Under the pieces are notes generated by a model, which worked only from the letters and a program-made list of their open reading frames with translations, was not told the origin of the DNA and did not search any database. The translations under genes and the position numbers were made by a program. From Aphis gossypii (taxonomy: Eukaryota > Arthropoda > Insecta > Hemiptera > Aphididae): a stretch of DNA of 64,000 nt. The stretch covers positions 51,312,351 through 51,376,350 of the forward strand of contig NC_065533.1 of the NCBI RefSeq assembly GCF_020184175.1. The letters run 5' to 3'. This document shows, piece after piece, positions 62,482 through 64,000 of the stretch (position 1 is the first letter of the stretch; each line of letters starts with the position of its first letter).

Positions 62482-64000
62482 ATGAATGTGTTTGGATTAG
62501 CGATCCGTCCTGATTCTGTATACATACTCAAATTACCAAGAAATGTTGTACCACATTTATTTAATCAAATGAACAAATTTCAAAAAAAAATATTGTGCAC
62601 GTCATGATTTCACTATCAATAAATTACATTTATACATAATATAGATAATATTCCGGAAAATAAAAATGTTCGATAAAATAATAAAATAGTAATATAGATT
62701 TGGGAATCTAAATGCTTGAAAAAAAAAAACGTCTCCCGGTGACTGGCTTAAAGTTATTATAATACGCATTTTAAATAATAAAATACTTTTAGAAATTTTT
62801 CTGCCAAGATTATATTTTCTAATAGGTGCCTAGTGCCTACGCTTGATAAAATATGACACTATCATACGCATTATACACATAAAGAGTCTATTTCGAATAT
62901 AATATACCTCTTATAGGTACTTCAGATGGCCAGATACTCGGAAAATTACCCTCAAGTACACCCATAACGCTAATAAATTATCGACGGAGTTAGTACAACA
63001 TCATAATATAAGAGGACTCTGATCGTATATACGAAATCGATTTTGAGATCGTTAAAAGTTATCGCCGTGCCGACACAAGTGCACATAAAATAATATACCT
63101 ATAATAATATACAATATAAATATTACGTTTATTATAATATAATATTAATGCTTCTATATTCAGCCTAACAAGGGGAATAGCGGGTCCGAGTCGTCATCGT
63201 ATAACGACGGGTACATCGTATTTTCACGATAAAAATCATAAGACCTATTATACCCGAGTCGGGGTCGTTATATTATGTACGCGTAGGCCGCTGCAGGACG
63301 AGCGTTTCGACAACAGAGTCGAGGGGCGAGTTCTAAGAACGGTACCACCAAATACCAACCCTTAAACTATCTATATAGGTATTGGTGCCTACGCGTGTGA
63401 AGGGTGAACGGTGTGTATTATAACTGTCGTCGTCATCATCGTCGTTGTCTAACGACTACCTGGATTTAAAAAGATGCGCAAATGTGTATAAGTATAAAGG
63501 ATAATAATATTATATAATACGTATTATATGTGTATAAGTACCGATTGGCTGCAGTTAAAAACGTTCTATTGTTACCGCTATATATATTATATTGTTCCGA
63601 GTGATGTAAACATATACGTACGTATTATAACGACGAGCGCATTGGGTTTTTATTATACTCGGCAAACATACTACCTAAGCTATTTCATACGCGATGTTAA
63701 AATAATAATAATAACAACAATAATAATAATTGAATGTACTTGCGCCGTTATAAAATGTCGAAACAAGCATGAATAATTATTATAGTTATGCCTATTATAT
63801 TTTATTATGTTGCGGTACTGGTTGCGCCGTCGCCGAGGACCTATATAATAATATTAAAACGTGCGCACCTGCACCTGCAACACACTCGCGTGGTTTTTTG
63901 AGACTTTATTACGGTGACGATGTCGGTCGTTTGTATTTTCGTGTACGAATAACCAACAAATTTAATAATTGCTCACCTATAAAATATTGCAGTGATAAAA
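62482..64000. other. Noncoding DNA, CpG-richer toward the end
   Basis: No gene is recognised. From about 62990 onward CpG content rises (for example 63165-63440 and 63820-63960), and a CTATATAATAATA box lies at about 63842. This could be the edge of a promoter for a gene beyond the window, but no exon is visible. Confidence 0.4.

Noticed and set aside
1..64000. tRNA, rRNA and CRISPR content
   Set aside because: I looked for tRNA T-loop signatures, rRNA-like GC blocks and regularly spaced repeats. None was found; the TGTTCGAACC in the LTRs is not in a cloverleaf context.

Overview
The window looks like aphid (Hemiptera, Aphididae) nuclear DNA. It is very AT-rich, rich in TAGGTACCTA-type words and ATT/TTA microsatellites, crowded with small inverted-repeat transposons, and it holds an intron-rich gene whose first exon alone is strongly GC-rich. 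The assignment is an inference from composition and element types; no species-diagnostic gene was found.

Layout. 1-4584 is AT-rich and geneless apart from a 168-bp hAT-type MITE (982-1149) with a perfect 8-bp target duplication. 4644-12282 is a complete BEL/Pao LTR retrotransposon: two 799-bp LTRs that read as identical, a perfect 5-bp duplication ACATT, an initiator-tRNA-Met-type primer site, one long gag-protease-RT-RNase H-integrase frame, and a polypurine tract. The polyprotein is broken by one apparent base loss near 10432-10436, between the second catalytic Asp and the catalytic Glu of integrase. The element sits inside an older TA-flanked MITE whose ends are at 4585 and 12945. 14.4-18.0 kb holds three more TIR elements with related ends, and a hAT MITE at the border of the last one. 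18-30 kb and 31.3-37 kb are AT-rich and geneless as far as I can see. A CpG-rich stretch at 30.0-31.25 kb may be a promoter or first exon of a gene lying mostly outside the window. A probable solo LTR lies at 39261-39758 and a decayed coding fragment, possibly with a ZZ zinc finger, at 40.6-41.0 kb.

The only convincing cellular gene is on the minus strand (54144 to 43328): an eight-exon amino acid transporter of the AAAP (SLC36/SLC32/SLC38-like) superfamily with about 11 membrane segments. Every intron has GT-AG ends and the reading phases of exons 2-8 join exactly. Upstream are a TATA box, a correctly spaced initiator and a CCAAT box in a GC-rich island. The first AUG after that promoter is not in frame with the rest of exon 1; one base appears to be missing, most simply in a GGGG run at 54051-54054.

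55.1-64 kb has no recognisable gene. It contains a hAT MITE with a perfect 8-bp duplication (58046-58271), two probable MITEs, and a roughly 670-bp element whose ends carry inverted clusters of a short motif (60138-60806). No rRNA, tRNA or CRISPR was seen. I found no convincing new biological system; the items most worth checking are the two frameshifts, the nested young retrotransposon, the 60-kb element and the 40.6-41.0 kb fragment.
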